Shown here piece by piece: positions 27,008-35,822 of a DNA stretch of 64,000 nucleotides. The stretch spans positions 9,920,001 through 9,984,000 of the forward strand of contig NZ_JADBGF010000001.1 of NCBI RefSeq assembly GCF_014873495.1, read 5' to 3'. The notes below the pieces were generated by a model. That model saw nothing but the letters and a program-made list of their open reading frames with translations, was not told the DNA's origin and made no database searches. The first letter of the stretch is position 1, and each line of letters begins with the position of its first letter. This stretch comes from Streptomyces stelliscabiei. Its GTDB lineage: Bacteria; Actinomycetota; Actinomycetes; Streptomycetales; Streptomycetaceae. The position numbers and the translations under genes were made by a program.

Positions 27008-30000
27008 ATGCCCGACCCCACACGCCGGTCCACCCTGCGCTCGGCCATAGCCGTGGCCCTCGCTCCCACCCTGGGCTCCCTCGTACTGCCCGGCCTCGCG
27101 TCCGCGGCGGCCGCCGCCGTCTCCTGGACCGCGAAGTGGATCTGGGCGCCGTCCAGTTCCGCGAACCAGTGGGTGGCGTTCCGCAAGACGTTCATTCTGG
27201 CCTCGGCGCCGTCGAAGGCGGTCACGCGGATCGCGGCCGACTCGAAGTACTGGCTGTGGGTGAACGGCACGCTGGTGGTCTTCGAGGGCGGACTCAAGCG
27301 CGGCCCGAACCGTACGGACACCTACTACGACGAGGTCGACCTCGCCCCCTACCTGCGCAGCGGCAGCAACACGGTGGCACTGCTGGTGTGGTACTTCGGC
27401 AAGCAGGGGTTCTCGCACAACAGCAGTGGCAAGGGCGGGCTGCTGTTCCAGTCGGACATCGAGACCGGCTCGACCACCACACGCGTGATCAGCGACACCG
27501 GTTGGAAGCACACCGTCCACCCGGGCTACGCGAACAACACCAGCGGTACGCAGGTCAACTTCCGGCTGCCCGAGTCCAACGTGTACTACGACGCCCGTGC
27601 CGCCGCCGTCATGTCGGGCTGGCGCTCGCCCGGCTTCGACGACAGCGCCTGGACGGCCCCCAACGACTCCGGTGCCGTAGGGGCCGCGCCCTGGAACGGC
27701 CTCGTCGAGCGGCCGATCCCGCAGTTCCGCTACTCCGGCCTGAAGACCTACACCAACGCCTCGTCGCTGCCGACGACCGGACGCGGGTCCACCGCGATCT
27801 CGGCCACGCTGCCGTCCAACATCCAGGTGACCCCGTTCTTGAAGGTGGACGCCCCGGCCGGGGCCGTGATCGGCATCCAGACCGACCACTACGACGACGG
27901 CGCGGGCCTGGTGGGCATCGAGCCCGGGACGCAGTACAACATGCGCGCCACCTATGTATGCGCCGGTGGTGTGCAGGAGTTCGAGTCACTGGGATGGATG
28001 AGCGGCACCGCGGTGCGGTACACCATTCCCTCCGATGTGACGATCCTGGAGCTGAAGTACCGGGAGTCGGGTTACGACACCGACTTCGCCGGGTCGTTCA
28101 GCAGCAGCGACGCCTTCCTCGACACACTGTGGACCAAGGCCGCCCGCACTATGTACGTCAACATGCGTGACAACTACATGGACTGTCCCACGCGTGAACG
28201 CGCCCAGTGGTGGGGGGACGTCGTCAACCAGCTCAAGGAGGGTTTCTACACCTTCGACACCAGGTCCCACGCGCTCGGCGAGAAGGCCATCGCCCAGCTC
28301 GCCGCCTGGCAGAAGTCCGGTGGCCAGCTGTATTCCCCGGTCCCCACGACGATCTGGACCGCGGAACTGCCCGTCCAGATGCTCGCCTCGGTGTGGTCGT
28401 TCTGGACCTACTACCTCTACACCGGCAACGAGAACGCCGTCACCGGCGCCTACCCGGCCGTGAAGAAGTACCTGGGCCTGTGGACCCTGGACAGCGACGG
28501 CCTGGTCAACCACCGGGCGGGGGACTGGGACTGGGAGGACTGGGGCTCCGACATCGACGCCCGGGTCCTCGACAACTGCTGGTACTACCTGGCGCTGGAC
28601 ACCGCGGCCAAGCTCGCCGATCTGAGCGGCAACGCCGCTGACGTGGCGGGCTGGAAGTCCCGGCGCGACGGCATCAGGACCAACTTCGACCGTGTCCTGT
28701 GGGACACCTCCAGGAACGAGTACCGCTCACCCGGCTACACCCGCGACACCGACGACCGCGCCCATGGCCTCGCCGTCGTCGCCGGCCTGGCCCCCGCATC
28801 CCGGTACAAGGCCATCACCGAGGTACTGCGCACCCACCTCAACGCCAGCCCCTACATGGAGTTCTACGTCCTCGAAGCGCTGTACCTGATGGGCGCGGCC
28901 ACGGTCGCCGAGGAGCGGATACGCAACCGGTTCGCCGCCCAGGTCACCGACCCCGCCTGCCACACGCTGTGGGAGGTGTGGGAGAAGGCCGCCGGCACCG
29001 ACAACCACGCCTGGAACGGCGGCCCGTTGTACGCCCTGTCCGCGTACGCCGCGGGTGTTCGTCCCACGAAGCCCGGCTGGAGCACGTACGAGGTGATCCC
29101 GCAGACCGGCACCCTGACGAAGATCGACTCTGTGGTGCCCACGGTCAAGGGTGACATCCGCTTCGGGATCACCCGCGAGGGAGCGAAGGCGACGCTGACC
29201 CTCACCTCCTCGAACGGCACGACCGCCCGGGTGGGCGTGCCGACCTACGGCGGTGCGCAGCCCGTCATCAAGGCGGGCGACACCACCGTCTTCAGTGGCG
29301 GTTCCTCCACCGGCAGCGTCGGCGGGCTCGCCCACGACGGCAAGGACGCCTCGTACGTCTACTTCCTCCTCCAGCCGGGCGCGTGGACCTTCACGGTCAC
29401 CGGCGCGGGCCGGCTCGACAACCTCGCGCTCGCCCGTCCGGTCACCAGCAACAACAGCCTGGAGAACGCCGACTGGGGCAGCGACCGGCTCACCGACGGC
29501 AAGCCGACCGGTGTCAGCGGCGCGCGGGGCTACACCAGCAACGAGTTCACCTCCGCCGACATCGGTGCCACCCCCGTCTGGATCGAGGTCGACCTCGGAG
29601 CCGACACCGACCTCGACGCCGTGCGGCTCTTCCCCCGCACCGACACCCCGGCGGCCGGGGGCGGAACGGCGGGTTTCCCGGTCGACTTCACGATCCGGAC
29701 CCGCCCCGACGGGTCCAGCTCCTACACCACCGTCCGCACCGTCACCGGGCAGGCCAACCCCGAAGGCCGGGTCCAGACGTACGGCTTCCGGACGACCACC
29801 GCCCGGTACGTGCGGCTGCGGGCCACCCGGCTCGGCACCCCCGCCACGGACGAGTCCGCCAAGTACCGCCTCCAGCTCGCCGAACTCACCGTCCCCACCG
29901 CCGCGACCACCGTCACCGCCAACTGCACGCTGGAGAACGGCGACTGGGGCAAGACCCGGGTGTTCGACGGCACCCTCACCAGCACGGCCGGCGCCAAGGG

Positions 30001-30367
30001 CTTCACCACCATCGACTTCCCCTCCGCCGACGTCAGCGGCACGCCCGTCTGGATCGAGATCGACCTCGGCGCCGACCGGGCCATCGGTAGCGTCACCCTC
30101 CACCCCCGCACCGACACCAGCGGCGCGGGCGGCGGTACGGCGGGTTTCCCGGTCGACTTCACGATCCAGACCCGCCTCGACGGCGCCACCTCCTACACCA
30201 CCGCCCGCACCGTCACCGGTGAACCGAACCCCAACGGAGCCGCCCAGACCTACACCCTGACCTCCACCGGCCGCCACCTACGGCTGAGGGTCACCAAGCT
30301 CGGCAAACCCGCCACGGACGAGTCCGCCAAGTACCGGCTCCAGCTCGCAGAGATCCGCGTCGGCTGA
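27008..30367 (+). CDS. GH78 alpha-L-rhamnosidase, secreted, with two C-terminal discoidin-like modules
   Basis: About 1119 residues. A signal peptide (residues 1-34) ends in ASA. The N-terminal beta modules start with WTAKWIWAPSSSANQWVAFRK. The (alpha/alpha)6 catalytic domain contains NYMDCPTRERAQWWGD near 388-403, with the likely acid Glu in TRER, and WDWEDWGSD near 506. A GH78 C-terminal beta domain ends near 800. Two related F5/8 type C-like modules follow (about 805-965 and 965-1119), each with a SLENADWG/TLENGDWG motif and a repeated KYRLQLAE end. They would bind polysaccharide. It releases terminal alpha-L-rhamnose outside the cell. Confidence 0.92.
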   Translation: MPDPTRRSTLRSAIAVALAPTLGSLVLPGLASAAAAAVSWTAKWIWAPSSSANQWVAFRKTFILASAPSKAVTRIAADSKYWLWVNGTLVVFEGGLKRGPNRTDTYYDEVDLAPYLRSGSNTVALLVWYFGKQGFSHNSSGKGGLLFQSDIETGSTTTRVISDTGWKHTVHPGYANNTSGTQVNFRLPESNVYYDARAAAVMSGWRSPGFDDSAWTAPNDSGAVGAAPWNGLVERPIPQFRYSGLKTYTNASSLPTTGRGSTAISATLPSNIQVTPFLKVDAPAGAVIGIQTDHYDDGAGLVGIEPGTQYNMRATYVCAGGVQEFESLGWMSGTAVRYTIPSDVTILELKYRESGYDTDFAGSFSSSDAFLDTLWTKAARTMYVNMRDNYMDCPTRERAQWWGDVVNQLKEGFYTFDTRSHALGEKAIAQLAAWQKSGGQLYSPVPTTIWTAELPVQMLASVWSFWTYYLYTGNENAVTGAYPAVKKYLGLWTLDSDGLVNHRAGDWDWEDWGSDIDARVLDNCWYYLALDTAAKLADLSGNAADVAGWKSRRDGIRTNFDRVLWDTSRNEYRSPGYTRDTDDRAHGLAVVAGLAPASRYKAITEVLRTHLNASPYMEFYVLEALYLMGAATVAEERIRNRFAAQVTDPACHTLWEVWEKAAGTDNHAWNGGPLYALSAYAAGVRPTKPGWSTYEVIPQTGTLTKIDSVVPTVKGDIRFGITREGAKATLTLTSSNGTTARVGVPTYGGAQPVIKAGDTTVFSGGSSTGSVGGLAHDGKDASYVYFLLQPGAWTFTVTGAGRLDNLALARPVTSNNSLENADWGSDRLTDGKPTGVSGARGYTSNEFTSADIGATPVWIEVDLGADTDLDAVRLFPRTDTPAAGGGTAGFPVDFTIRTRPDGSSSYTTVRTVTGQANPEGRVQTYGFRTTTARYVRLRATRLGTPATDESAKYRLQLAELTVPTAATTVTANCTLENGDWGKTRVFDGTLTSTAGAKGFTTIDFPSADVSGTPVWIEIDLGADRAIGSVTLHPRTDTSGAGGGTAGFPVDFTIQTRLDGATSYTTARTVTGEPNPNGAAQTYTLTSTGRHLRLRVTKLGKPATDESAKYRLQLAEIRVG

Positions 30368-30422
30368 CGACCTCGCTGAAAATGCCTGATCACGGGGGCG
30401 GGTGAGCGTTATCGTCGCCCAC

Positions 30423-30953
30423 ATGCCTGAACTGATCCCGCCCACCGGCCGACTTCGGCTTTCCTGGCTCGCGGCGCGTGACGAGTGGTCTCCAGGCGCT
30501 CACCAAGCCGGCACCGGCCTGGGCCTCATGCCCGAGGCTGACCTCGACGATCCCGCCGTCTTCTCGGCGTGGGTGGAGCAACTGCAACGGCAGTCGGACA
30601 GGTCGGTTGCTCTGCGGGACGGGTGGGTCCACGCCACCCACTGGTGGATCGTCGAGGGCGACAGCTATGTGGGAGCCATCGATCTGCGGCACCGCCTGAA
30701 CGCCTTTCTGCTCCATAGCGGCGGGCAAATCGGGTAAAGTATCCGGCCCTCCGCCCGAAGGCGCGGCCTGGCCACGTGGGCTCTCGGGGCTGTTCTCCCC
30801 GAGGCCCGTGCGCTCGGTATGGGCCGCGTCCTCATCACATGCGACGACGACAATGTCGCGTCGGCACGCACCATCGAGCGCAACGGCGGCGTTCTGGAGG
30901 ACGTCCGCACCACCGACGAAGGCATCAAGCGCCGCTACTGGATCACACTGTAG
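30423..30953 (+). pseudogene. GNAT acetyltransferase interrupted by a single TAA codon
   Basis: The frame opens MPELIPPTGRLRLSWLAARD and reads to GGQIG, where TAA (30735-30737) replaces the expected Tyr of GYSIRP. It continues in exactly the same frame through SARRRGLATWALGAVLPEAR, the acetyl-CoA-binding region, and NVASARTIERNGG to a TAG at 30951-30953. No frameshift is needed: one TAC-to-TAA change explains it. Without the stop it would be a normal 176-residue GNAT. TAA is the rarest stop in high-GC Streptomyces genes. A sequencing error cannot be excluded. Confidence 0.85.
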
Positions 30954-30984
30954 GCGAGCGGTTGCCGCCAGGGCGTCAGGGATC

Positions 30985-31019
30985 CGGCGGCTGCGGTGGA
31001 TGCTCCGCCGCAGCCGCCG
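30985..31019. terminator. Bidirectional terminator hairpin
   Basis: CGGCGGCTGCGG (30985-30996) pairs perfectly with CCGCAGCCGCCG (31008-31019), with an 11-base loop. It lies between the GNAT pseudogene and the convergent IF-1 gene. Confidence 0.75.
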
Positions 31020-31146
31020 TCCCTCGTCGTCATCGATCTCACGAAGCCGTACGTGTTCCACCACGTGATCATTCCGGGCCGGTCCACCGCGCAGGGAACC
31101 ACCCACGCGGCAGACCGTCACGAGTCGAACGTGGCCTGCTCCAGCC

Positions 31147-31371
31147 CTAGTTCCGGTACCGGAACACGATCCGGCCGCGCGCCAGGTCGTACGGCGGGAG
31201 CTCCACCAGCACCCGGTCCTCCAGCATGATCTTGATGTAGTTCTTGCGGATCTTCCCGCTGATGTGCGCGAGCACCTGGTGGCCGTTCTCCAGCTCCACG
31301 GTGAACATGGCGCTGCGCAGGCACTCCACGACCCTGCCCTCGACCTCGATGACGTTCCTGTTCCTCGTCAT
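31147..31371 (-). CDS. infA: Translation initiation factor IF-1 paralogue
   Basis: A 74-residue S1/OB-fold protein (IEVEGRVVECLRSAMFTVEL, NGHQVLAHISGKIRKNYIKI, RVLVELPPYDLARGRIVFRY). The housekeeping IF-1 gene of actinobacteria sits in the ribosomal-protein cluster, so this isolated gene is probably a second copy. The N terminus (MTRNRNV) and KIRKNYIKIMLED differ from the usual AKKxG and KMRxHYIRILPGD. Its ATG overlaps the stop of the upstream GNAT gene (ATGA, 31368-31371), so it should be translated with it. Confidence 0.93.
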   Translation of the reverse strand: MTRNRNVIEVEGRVVECLRSAMFTVELENGHQVLAHISGKIRKNYIKIMLEDRVLVELPPYDLARGRIVFRYRN

Positions 31372-32159
31372 CGCACCAGCTCCAGGTTGCTGCTCATCGA
31401 CTGGGCGCCGATGCCCTCGAACAGCGCGGAGGCCGCTCGGTTGGACTCGTGGACCTCGGTGTGGGCCTCGGCGAACCCCGAGTGGCGCAGAGTTCGCAGT
31501 GCGTGGGCGAGCAGCGCCCGCGCGATTCCGCGACGCCGCTCGCCGGCCCGGACCGCGATCAGCCCGATGCGCGGCCGGATCGCCGTCACCACGCGGATCA
31601 GACCCAGGTAGCCCTCTGGCGAGGCGGCCACCGCGTACTTCGACGGGTCGACGATGGTGTCGCCTTCGGGGAAGGGGACCACCTCGGCGGGCATCGACTG
31701 CCAGCCGACACTCGCCTCGACCTCGTCGCGGATCGCGCCGTCCACCGCCCGCAGCAGACTCTCGTCCGCCTGACCGGCGGGCACGATCGTCACACCCGCA
31801 GGCGGCAGTACCGCATCAAGTCCTGTGACCCGTGGGTCGGTCGGCACGACGTACTCCCACTCGCGGCGCCTGACCGTGAAACCGGCTCGCAGCCAGCCTG
31901 CCGTCAACTCGACGTCGGCTGCGTCGACCACCGTGTACAGCGGGGCCGGCAGGTCGGCCAGCATCGCCTCGACGAGCCGGTCGAAGGTGACCTCGTGCCA
32001 GGCGTCGACGCTGACGAACAAGCGTCCGTCGGGCCGTTGCGCCGCATGTCCGCGGCCGACCACCAGGTCGTCGTTCAGTGCGTGCCAGTGTCGGTCCGCG
32101 ACGCGTGTGATCGTCACAGCGTTCTCGCTCGGGCCGTATGTGATCTCTTTTGTGTCCAT
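31368..32159 (-). CDS. GNAT N-acetyltransferase coupled to IF-1
   Basis: A 263-residue protein. The C-terminal half is a GNAT domain (VTAIRPRIGLIAVRAGERRRGIARALLAHAL with the acetyl-CoA P-loop RRRGIA, and SNRAASALFEGIGA). The N-terminal 120 residues resemble a second degenerate GNAT-like lobe. The ATG at 32159 is preceded by GGAGGGAGA. The stop overlaps the IF-1 start. A link between acetylation and initiation is only an inference from the coupling. Confidence 0.87.
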   Translation of the reverse strand: MDTKEITYGPSENAVTITRVADRHWHALNDDLVVGRGHAAQRPDGRLFVSVDAWHEVTFDRLVEAMLADLPAPLYTVVDAADVELTAGWLRAGFTVRRREWEYVVPTDPRVTGLDAVLPPAGVTIVPAGQADESLLRAVDGAIRDEVEASVGWQSMPAEVVPFPEGDTIVDPSKYAVAASPEGYLGLIRVVTAIRPRIGLIAVRAGERRRGIARALLAHALRTLRHSGFAEAHTEVHESNRAASALFEGIGAQSMSSNLELVR

Positions 32160-32545
32160 CGGAGTCTCCCTCCAGGAGTGCCTCGACCTCAGGCGCTCCT
32201 GGCGACACCGAGTGTCAGCCGCCGGACCGTGACGGGTTGGGGGAGCGCCCACGGGTAACTGCGTTCACGGGGCTCACCTCCCAGCGTCGGTTCAACGGTC
32301 CACCGCGAAGCTAGCAGCGGGGCGCCGCCTCGTTCCAGTCCTTTTCCACACCCGGCAGCGGTGCGGCCCAACGTGCCGAGTCCGCAGGCGGCTGTCACTC
32401 TCCTGCCGCTCGCCATGGTGGTGAACCCCGTCGCTCCGCGGCCGACCGGACCGCCACCCGGCGGGGGCCGTACCCGCCGGGTGGCGGGGGTGGGCCGGAC
32501 ATGCGCCGGATACTCCGGGCGCCGGCTGCGCCACAGCCTGGACGC
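32160..32545. other. Intergenic region holding the GNAT/IF-1 promoter and a long hairpin
   Basis: About 385 bases. It includes the hairpin at 32451-32487, listed separately. I see no intact gene on either strand. Confidence 0.5.
32451..32487. terminator. Perfect 15-bp hairpin
   Basis: CCGCCACCCGGCGGG (32451-32465) pairs with CCCGCCGGGTGGCGG (32473-32487) around a 7-base loop. It does not follow any intact gene, so it may be a leftover terminator or an element of the DUF1624-type pseudogene leader. Confidence 0.6.
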
Positions 32546-32985
32546 ATGACCCAGAACACAGACGGCGCGATGACCGTGCTCCCGGGTGCCGCTCCGGCCG
32601 AGGCCCCGGTGGGCGCACCGAGCACCGTGTCCGAGACCGGACGTTCCCAGGTGGGACGCCTGATCGGCGTGGACCTGGCCCGGGGGCCGGTGGTCTTCGG
32701 GATGTACGCGGCCCACGTCGGCCCGACCCTTCCGAGGGCGGCACGACAGGCTTCCTGATGGAGCTGGCGCACGGCCGGGCCTCCGCGCTCACCCTGTCCG
32801 GCACTCCGGTCGAGGTGATCCTCGCCTTCTACGGCCTGTACTTCCTGATCGTCCTGCCGCTCCACCGGCTCGGTGCCCGTCCGCTGGCGATCATCACGGC
32901 GGTCGGTGCCCTGGTGCTGCCCCAGGTCCTGTACCTGGTCCAGCGCGCGCTCGAAGCGGCGGGAGGGCCGGCGCCGCCGTGCTTC
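32546..32985 (+). pseudogene. Decayed DUF1624/heparan-N-acetyltransferase-like membrane protein
   Basis: From ATG 32546 the frame gives VGRLIGVDLARGPVVFGMYAAHVGP, the usual start of this membrane family. A one-base loss near 32724 shifts the frame; the expected SEGGTTGFLMELAHGRASAL continues in the next frame. That piece then jumps directly to TPVEVILAFYGLYFLIVLPL and a following helix, skipping several helices. The gene therefore has both a frameshift and an internal deletion and is not functional. The end is approximate. Confidence 0.75.
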
Positions 32986-33104
32986 CCCCCAGCACGTGCC
33001 GTGCGCCGTCGCACCGGCTCCGAGGACGTCCTCCGGGCCGGTGCGACGTTTTCCGACTGCAGAGTAGGACGGGGTTCTCGGGGGCATCCGTTCCTGCCCG
33101 TTCT

Positions 33105-33161
33105 GGTCCTTCCTCCGGTGCGGCGCCTCGGTTACAACAGGGGTGCAGGGTGGCCCGGTTG
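33105..33161 (+). repeat. Leader repeat, copy 1
   Basis: A 57-bp element starting GGTCCTTCC and containing GGTTACAAC and GGTGCAGGG. It is related to 33435-33491 at exactly 330 bp offset, with small compensating indels. It precedes the small AGNAAV ORF and may be its promoter and leader. Confidence 0.65.
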
Positions 33162-33210
33162 CCCGCCGGGCCGGTCAGGGTGGTGCAGAGCCGGCGCGGA
33201 ACGGTGGGGT

Positions 33211-33435
33211 GTGGTGGAGGACGGGGCGTCGCAGGGGGCAGCGGTCAGCACCGGGACGCGGCACGAGGGGCCGTCGGGCGTGGACGGAGGAATCGCGCAG
33301 TCCGCTCCGGAGGTTTCCGTGGTCGCCCGCCTGGCCCATCTCCAGGACGCGGCGGGGAACGCCGCCGTCGTACGGCTGTTGGGCGCGGGGGCGGCTGCCG
33401 ACGACACCCTGGGGGCACCGGATCCTGCCTCTTAG
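33211..33435 (+). CDS. Small ORF with AGNAAV motif, related to DUF4157-type N termini
   Basis: Gives 74 residues from GTG 33211. The C-terminal half VVARLAHLQDAAGNAAVVRLL resembles the short AGNxAV-type motif that I recall near the N terminus of DUF4157 proteins associated with contractile injection systems. No DUF4157 core follows, and the TAG at 33433-33435 overlaps the start of leader copy 2. It may be a truncated paralogue of the next gene or a small accessory protein. Confidence 0.5.
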   Translation: MVEDGASQGAAVSTGTRHEGPSGVDGGIAQSAPEVSVVARLAHLQDAAGNAAVVRLLGAGAAADDTLGAPDPAS

Positions 33436-33491
33436 GTCCTTCCGGTGGGGCGCGGGCTTGGTCTACAACGGGTGGCAGGGCAGCCGAGTTG
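33435..33491 (+). repeat. Leader repeat, copy 2
   Basis: Second copy of the 57-bp leader (GGTCCTTCC, GGTCTACAAC, GTGGCAGGG, CCGAGTTG). It ends 16 bases before the GTG of the DUF4157 gene. Conservation outside coding sequence suggests a promoter or regulatory site shared by both genes. Confidence 0.65.
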
Positions 33492-33507
33492 TCGAGGAGG
33501 ACCACCT

Positions 33508-35724
33508 GTGCACTCCGTCGGTCGGGAGCACCTCAGGGTCGGCGAGCCGGCATCGGGGACGACGCGCCGGACGCGGTCGCCGTCGACGACCATGAGCGGT
33601 GCGTGGGTACGGCATCTGCAGCGCGTGGCTGCGGGCGGGCCCACCTCGTCGTCCGCCGGAGCCGACCGGGAGACCGAGGTCGTCGACCAGTCCCAGGTGC
33701 AGCGGGCCGCGGTGGACGAAGGCCTGCGCTCGTCGTCGCGCCCCCTCGCCCCCGCGCTGCGCGGCGAGATGGAACAACGGTTCGGCGGGGCCGACTTCAG
33801 CGGCGTACAGGTGCACGACGGTCCCGCGGCGCGGCGTGCTGCCGCGGCGGTCGAGGCCAGGGCCTTCACCAGCGGCGCGCACATCGTCGACGGTGGCGGG
33901 ATGTCCAGGAAGGACTGGGCGCACGAGCTGGCGCACACCCTCGATCAGGCGGTGGGGCCCGTGCCGGGCTCCGACAACGGCGCGGGCCTGCGTATCTCCA
34001 ACCCCCGTGACGAGGGTGAACGCCGGGCGGTCGCCGCGGCCGACCAGGTCATGAGCGCCCCCGCGCCCGTGCAGCGCCTGACCTCGGAGCACGAGCACCC
34101 GAACGCCCACGCGGAGCACGACCACGCGCACCCGCACGCCGGTGCGGCGTTCGTCCAGCGGGTGCGCCAGAGCGCCGCCACCGGGGAGCCCGTCACCGAA
34201 CAAGCCGCGGGGGGCGAGCAGTCCGGGCAGTCCGGGCCGCAGGCCAAGGGGGCGGAGGTCATCGCCCGCCTGAGCCGGTCGATCGAACAGCACACGGTCC
34301 AGAGCAAGATGAAGAAGAACGTCTTCGCGCCGGGCACCTGGTGGCCGGAGCAGTGGATGGTCGAGGGGCCGGCCCGGCTCAGGAAGACCCTCGATCGGCG
34401 CGTGATGCGCGGCGAGACGTTCAACGACCAGGAGCTGGACGACATCAGGCACCTCTCCAAGGTGAACGCCCAGTGGCTCGAAGCGGTGGGCATCGGCACC
34501 TACGAGCAGGCCGAGAAGTACACCGAAGGCCGTTTCGACACCTGGCTGACGCTTCCTGCGGGCAAGCGTGTGCTCACGGCCACCCTGGCCGTTCGCGCCA
34601 ACCATCCGGACGTGCGGGCGACGGGCCGGGGCACGCCGATCTCGCCGGACTACACGCTCGGCCGGTTCATGCTCACCCAGGCCCCCGACACCTCGCCGGA
34701 GGAGAAGGAGGGCCTGGAACGGGAGCGTGACCAGCAGATCCGGGAGACGGCCGTCGACACCCTGTACCCGGCCGGGATCGCACCCGGGCGTCGACACCCG
34801 GACGGCGTCCCCGAGGCGGGCCCCACGACGGCCAAGGGCAAGGGCAGGAGCACGGAGTCGGACTTCGCGGCGAAGGACGCGCGGGCCCGCGAGATGCTCA
34901 CCAAGGTGCTGCTCATCCTGCAGCACGGGCTGAAGCTGTACGACCCGAAGGCCGGGGCACACGTCGCCGACTACGAGAAGGACGTCATCCGAGCCCTCGC
35001 CCACGGCGGCCGGGTCAACATCCGCATCCCCGCGCTGAGTTCCGCGGACGAACCGGCCTACTCGCTGCCGGAGTTCCTGGGCGTGACCCAGGACGACCGT
35101 ACGAACACCCGCGCGGGGGACGTCATCGACCGTGGCTTCGCCACGCACCGCACCTCCATCGAGGCGAACAAGGAGGGCAAGCCCGGCGCGTTCAAGGAGA
35201 AGGGCGGTCCCATCGCGTCGGTCACCAACATGGTGTCCGTCGGTGCCAACCGGCCGGACCTGTGGGGACAGAACGTCTCCGGCGGCGGCCTCGGCTCCAA
35301 GGACTGGAACGGCGACGTGGTACTGCCGAACGGGTCGCACGGCCACATGCTGCTGGTCCACCACCGGCCGACCACGCGGAAGGACGGCTCCCTGCAGATC
35401 GGCATCGAGACCCTCGCACCGCACGCCACCAGCCCGGTGGGCTACCAGCACGACTTCCGTTCCACCGAGGCCACCGCCAACCCGGAGTCCGTCCTGCACG
35501 GCCACAAGGGCGACAAGGTCGGCTCGGGCGGCCTGGGCAAGAACGAACGCCTGGTCGAACTCGCGGAGATGGGCAAAGCCCATTCCAGCGGCGACTGGCG
35601 CACCTTCCTGGACGAGATCAAGAAACAGTGGGACGCCGCGCTGGCGGAAACCGGGGAGGAGTCGCGGGAGCGGCGGGTCTTGTACGAAGGCCTGGTCGGT
35701 CCGCGGACCCGAAGCCCCTCCTGA
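33508..35724 (+). CDS. DUF4157 protein, putative contractile-injection-system-associated effector
   Basis: A 738-residue protein. GTG 33508 follows GAGGAGG at seven bases. Residues about 80-150 match the DUF4157 zincin-like domain: LAPALRGEMEQRFGGADFSG, VQVHDGPAARRAAAAVEARA, AFTSGAHIV, and the metal-binding HELAH at 139-143. A His-rich linker (EHEHPNAHAEHDHAHPHAG) follows near 195-215. Residues about 245-738 are a large domain I do not recognise, with DVVLPNGSHGHMLLVHHRP near 610-630. In established eCIS surveys DUF4157 proteins are linked to effectors, and the C terminus would be the toxin or enzyme. No sheath, tube or baseplate gene is in the window, and there is no signal peptide. Confidence 0.82.
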   Translation: MHSVGREHLRVGEPASGTTRRTRSPSTTMSGAWVRHLQRVAAGGPTSSSAGADRETEVVDQSQVQRAAVDEGLRSSSRPLAPALRGEMEQRFGGADFSGVQVHDGPAARRAAAAVEARAFTSGAHIVDGGGMSRKDWAHELAHTLDQAVGPVPGSDNGAGLRISNPRDEGERRAVAAADQVMSAPAPVQRLTSEHEHPNAHAEHDHAHPHAGAAFVQRVRQSAATGEPVTEQAAGGEQSGQSGPQAKGAEVIARLSRSIEQHTVQSKMKKNVFAPGTWWPEQWMVEGPARLRKTLDRRVMRGETFNDQELDDIRHLSKVNAQWLEAVGIGTYEQAEKYTEGRFDTWLTLPAGKRVLTATLAVRANHPDVRATGRGTPISPDYTLGRFMLTQAPDTSPEEKEGLERERDQQIRETAVDTLYPAGIAPGRRHPDGVPEAGPTTAKGKGRSTESDFAAKDARAREMLTKVLLILQHGLKLYDPKAGAHVADYEKDVIRALAHGGRVNIRIPALSSADEPAYSLPEFLGVTQDDRTNTRAGDVIDRGFATHRTSIEANKEGKPGAFKEKGGPIASVTNMVSVGANRPDLWGQNVSGGGLGSKDWNGDVVLPNGSHGHMLLVHHRPTTRKDGSLQIGIETLAPHATSPVGYQHDFRSTEATANPESVLHGHKGDKVGSGGLGKNERLVELAEMGKAHSSGDWRTFLDEIKKQWDAALAETGEESRERRVLYEGLVGPRTRSPS

Positions 35725-35822
35725 CCACGCGAGCCCGGCGGTCCAGTGCCATCCGATCCCGAGAGGGTGTGTTCGTACGGGGCGGTTCGCACCACGGCGC
35801 GACTGCGGCCGGTCGCCCGTTG
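35725..35822. other. Convergent intergenic gap
   Basis: About 100 bases between the DUF4157 gene and the convergent binding-protein gene. No clear hairpin or small ORF was found. Confidence 0.4.
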
